Source: Datnioides undecimradiatus
Taxonomy: Eukaryota > Chordata > Actinopteri > Lobotiformes > Datnioididae
Length of the DNA: 64,000 nt
Reading direction: 5' to 3'
Assembly (NCBI GenBank): GCA_008933995.1
Contig: WARS01000014.1
Span: 3,953,192 to 4,017,191, forward strand
In this document: one piece after another, positions 63,801 through 64,000 of the stretch
How positions within the stretch are numbered: position 1 is the stretch's first letter
Layout: every line of letters starts with the position of its first letter
The notes under the pieces: model-generated
What the model was told of the DNA's origin: nothing
Database searches by the model: none
Seen by the model: the letters and a program-made list of their open reading frames with translations, nothing else
Translations under genes and position numbers: made by a program

Positions 63801-64000
63801 AGCTACAAGTGTCACAACAATCAAACAGGAGAGTAAGGCGTTTCTACAGTCAATGTCAAGTCATGGTTTAGATGTTTCCAGGCAGTTTTAGGACGTTATG
63901 GCCGTTAATGGACTATATGTAAACATTCCCCTCTGATTATTCAGCCCAGGAGCTGTCAAACTAGCTTAGCTGGCTAGCCTAGTCTGCTAGCTACCTAGCC
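60590..64000 (-). other. clint1 intron 1 (partial)
   Basis: The exon coding the MLNMWKVRELVDKA-type start was not found, so this stretch is read as intron 1 running off the window. It contains a (GT)n microsatellite (60800-60848) and a short (CAA)n run (61956-61971). ORFs here are chance. Confidence 0.7.
60800..60848. repeat. (GT)n microsatellite with imperfect flanks
   Basis: GTTTGTGTTTGTG passes into a pure GT run and ends GCGCGCG, a sequence with Z-DNA-forming character. Confidence 0.95.

Overview
The window is vertebrate nuclear DNA, and almost certainly from a ray-finned fish. It has intron-exon genes with GT/AG splice sites, many (CA)n/(GT)n microsatellites, compact introns (two are only 83 and 127 bp), a fish-type L2/Rex1-like LINE tail, a hAT DNA-transposon fragment and a TTAGCTTAGC-ended MITE of the kind common in percomorph fish. 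I see no bacterial or viral genes, no CRISPR array, no rRNA and no tRNA. I joined exons by hand from protein similarity, splice dinucleotides and codon phase. For five genes the joined lengths close in frame: ppp2r2b, adam19, thg1l, lsm11, and clint1 apart from its first exon. The sixth, gpr151, is intronless.

Layout. 1-17.4 kb (+): 3' part of ppp2r2b, the B55-beta regulatory subunit of protein phosphatase 2A. Nine WD40-coding exons run from 6086 to 15610, preceded by at least 6 kb of intron that holds a candidate alternative first exon at 5419-5458. 18.3-20.4 kb (+): gpr151, an intronless orphan GPCR gene. 20.4-23.6 kb: intergenic, with a GC-rich perfect hairpin. 23.6-40.6 kb (-): adam19, a membrane-anchored metalloprotease/disintegrin in 22 coding exons. 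40.6-42.1 kb: intergenic. 42.1-47.3 kb (-): thg1l, the tRNA-His guanylyltransferase; one intron carries a LINE 3' end and a broken hAT element. 47.2-47.6 kb: promoter shared head to head with lsm11. 47.6-50.3 kb (+): lsm11, a U7 snRNP Sm-like protein. 50.3-53.9 kb: intergenic plus the clint1 3'UTR, with a consensus CTCF motif. 53.9-64 kb (-): clint1 (epsinR), complete except for its first exon, which lies beyond the right edge.

How they relate. This is a chromosomal neighbourhood, not a pathway. The genes match two blocks of human chromosome 5q: PPP2R2B and GPR151 from 5q32, and ADAM19, THG1L, LSM11 and CLINT1 from 5q33.3. The divergent thg1l/lsm11 pair is the only arrangement that suggests shared control. 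Its two products both act in small-RNA-related processing: tRNA-His 5' maturation and U7-dependent histone pre-mRNA 3' processing. I found no sign of a novel multi-gene system. The most useful leads are the alternative ppp2r2b exon, the gpr151 C-terminal motifs, the adam19 stop codon that overlaps a splice donor, the shared promoter, and the transposon relics.
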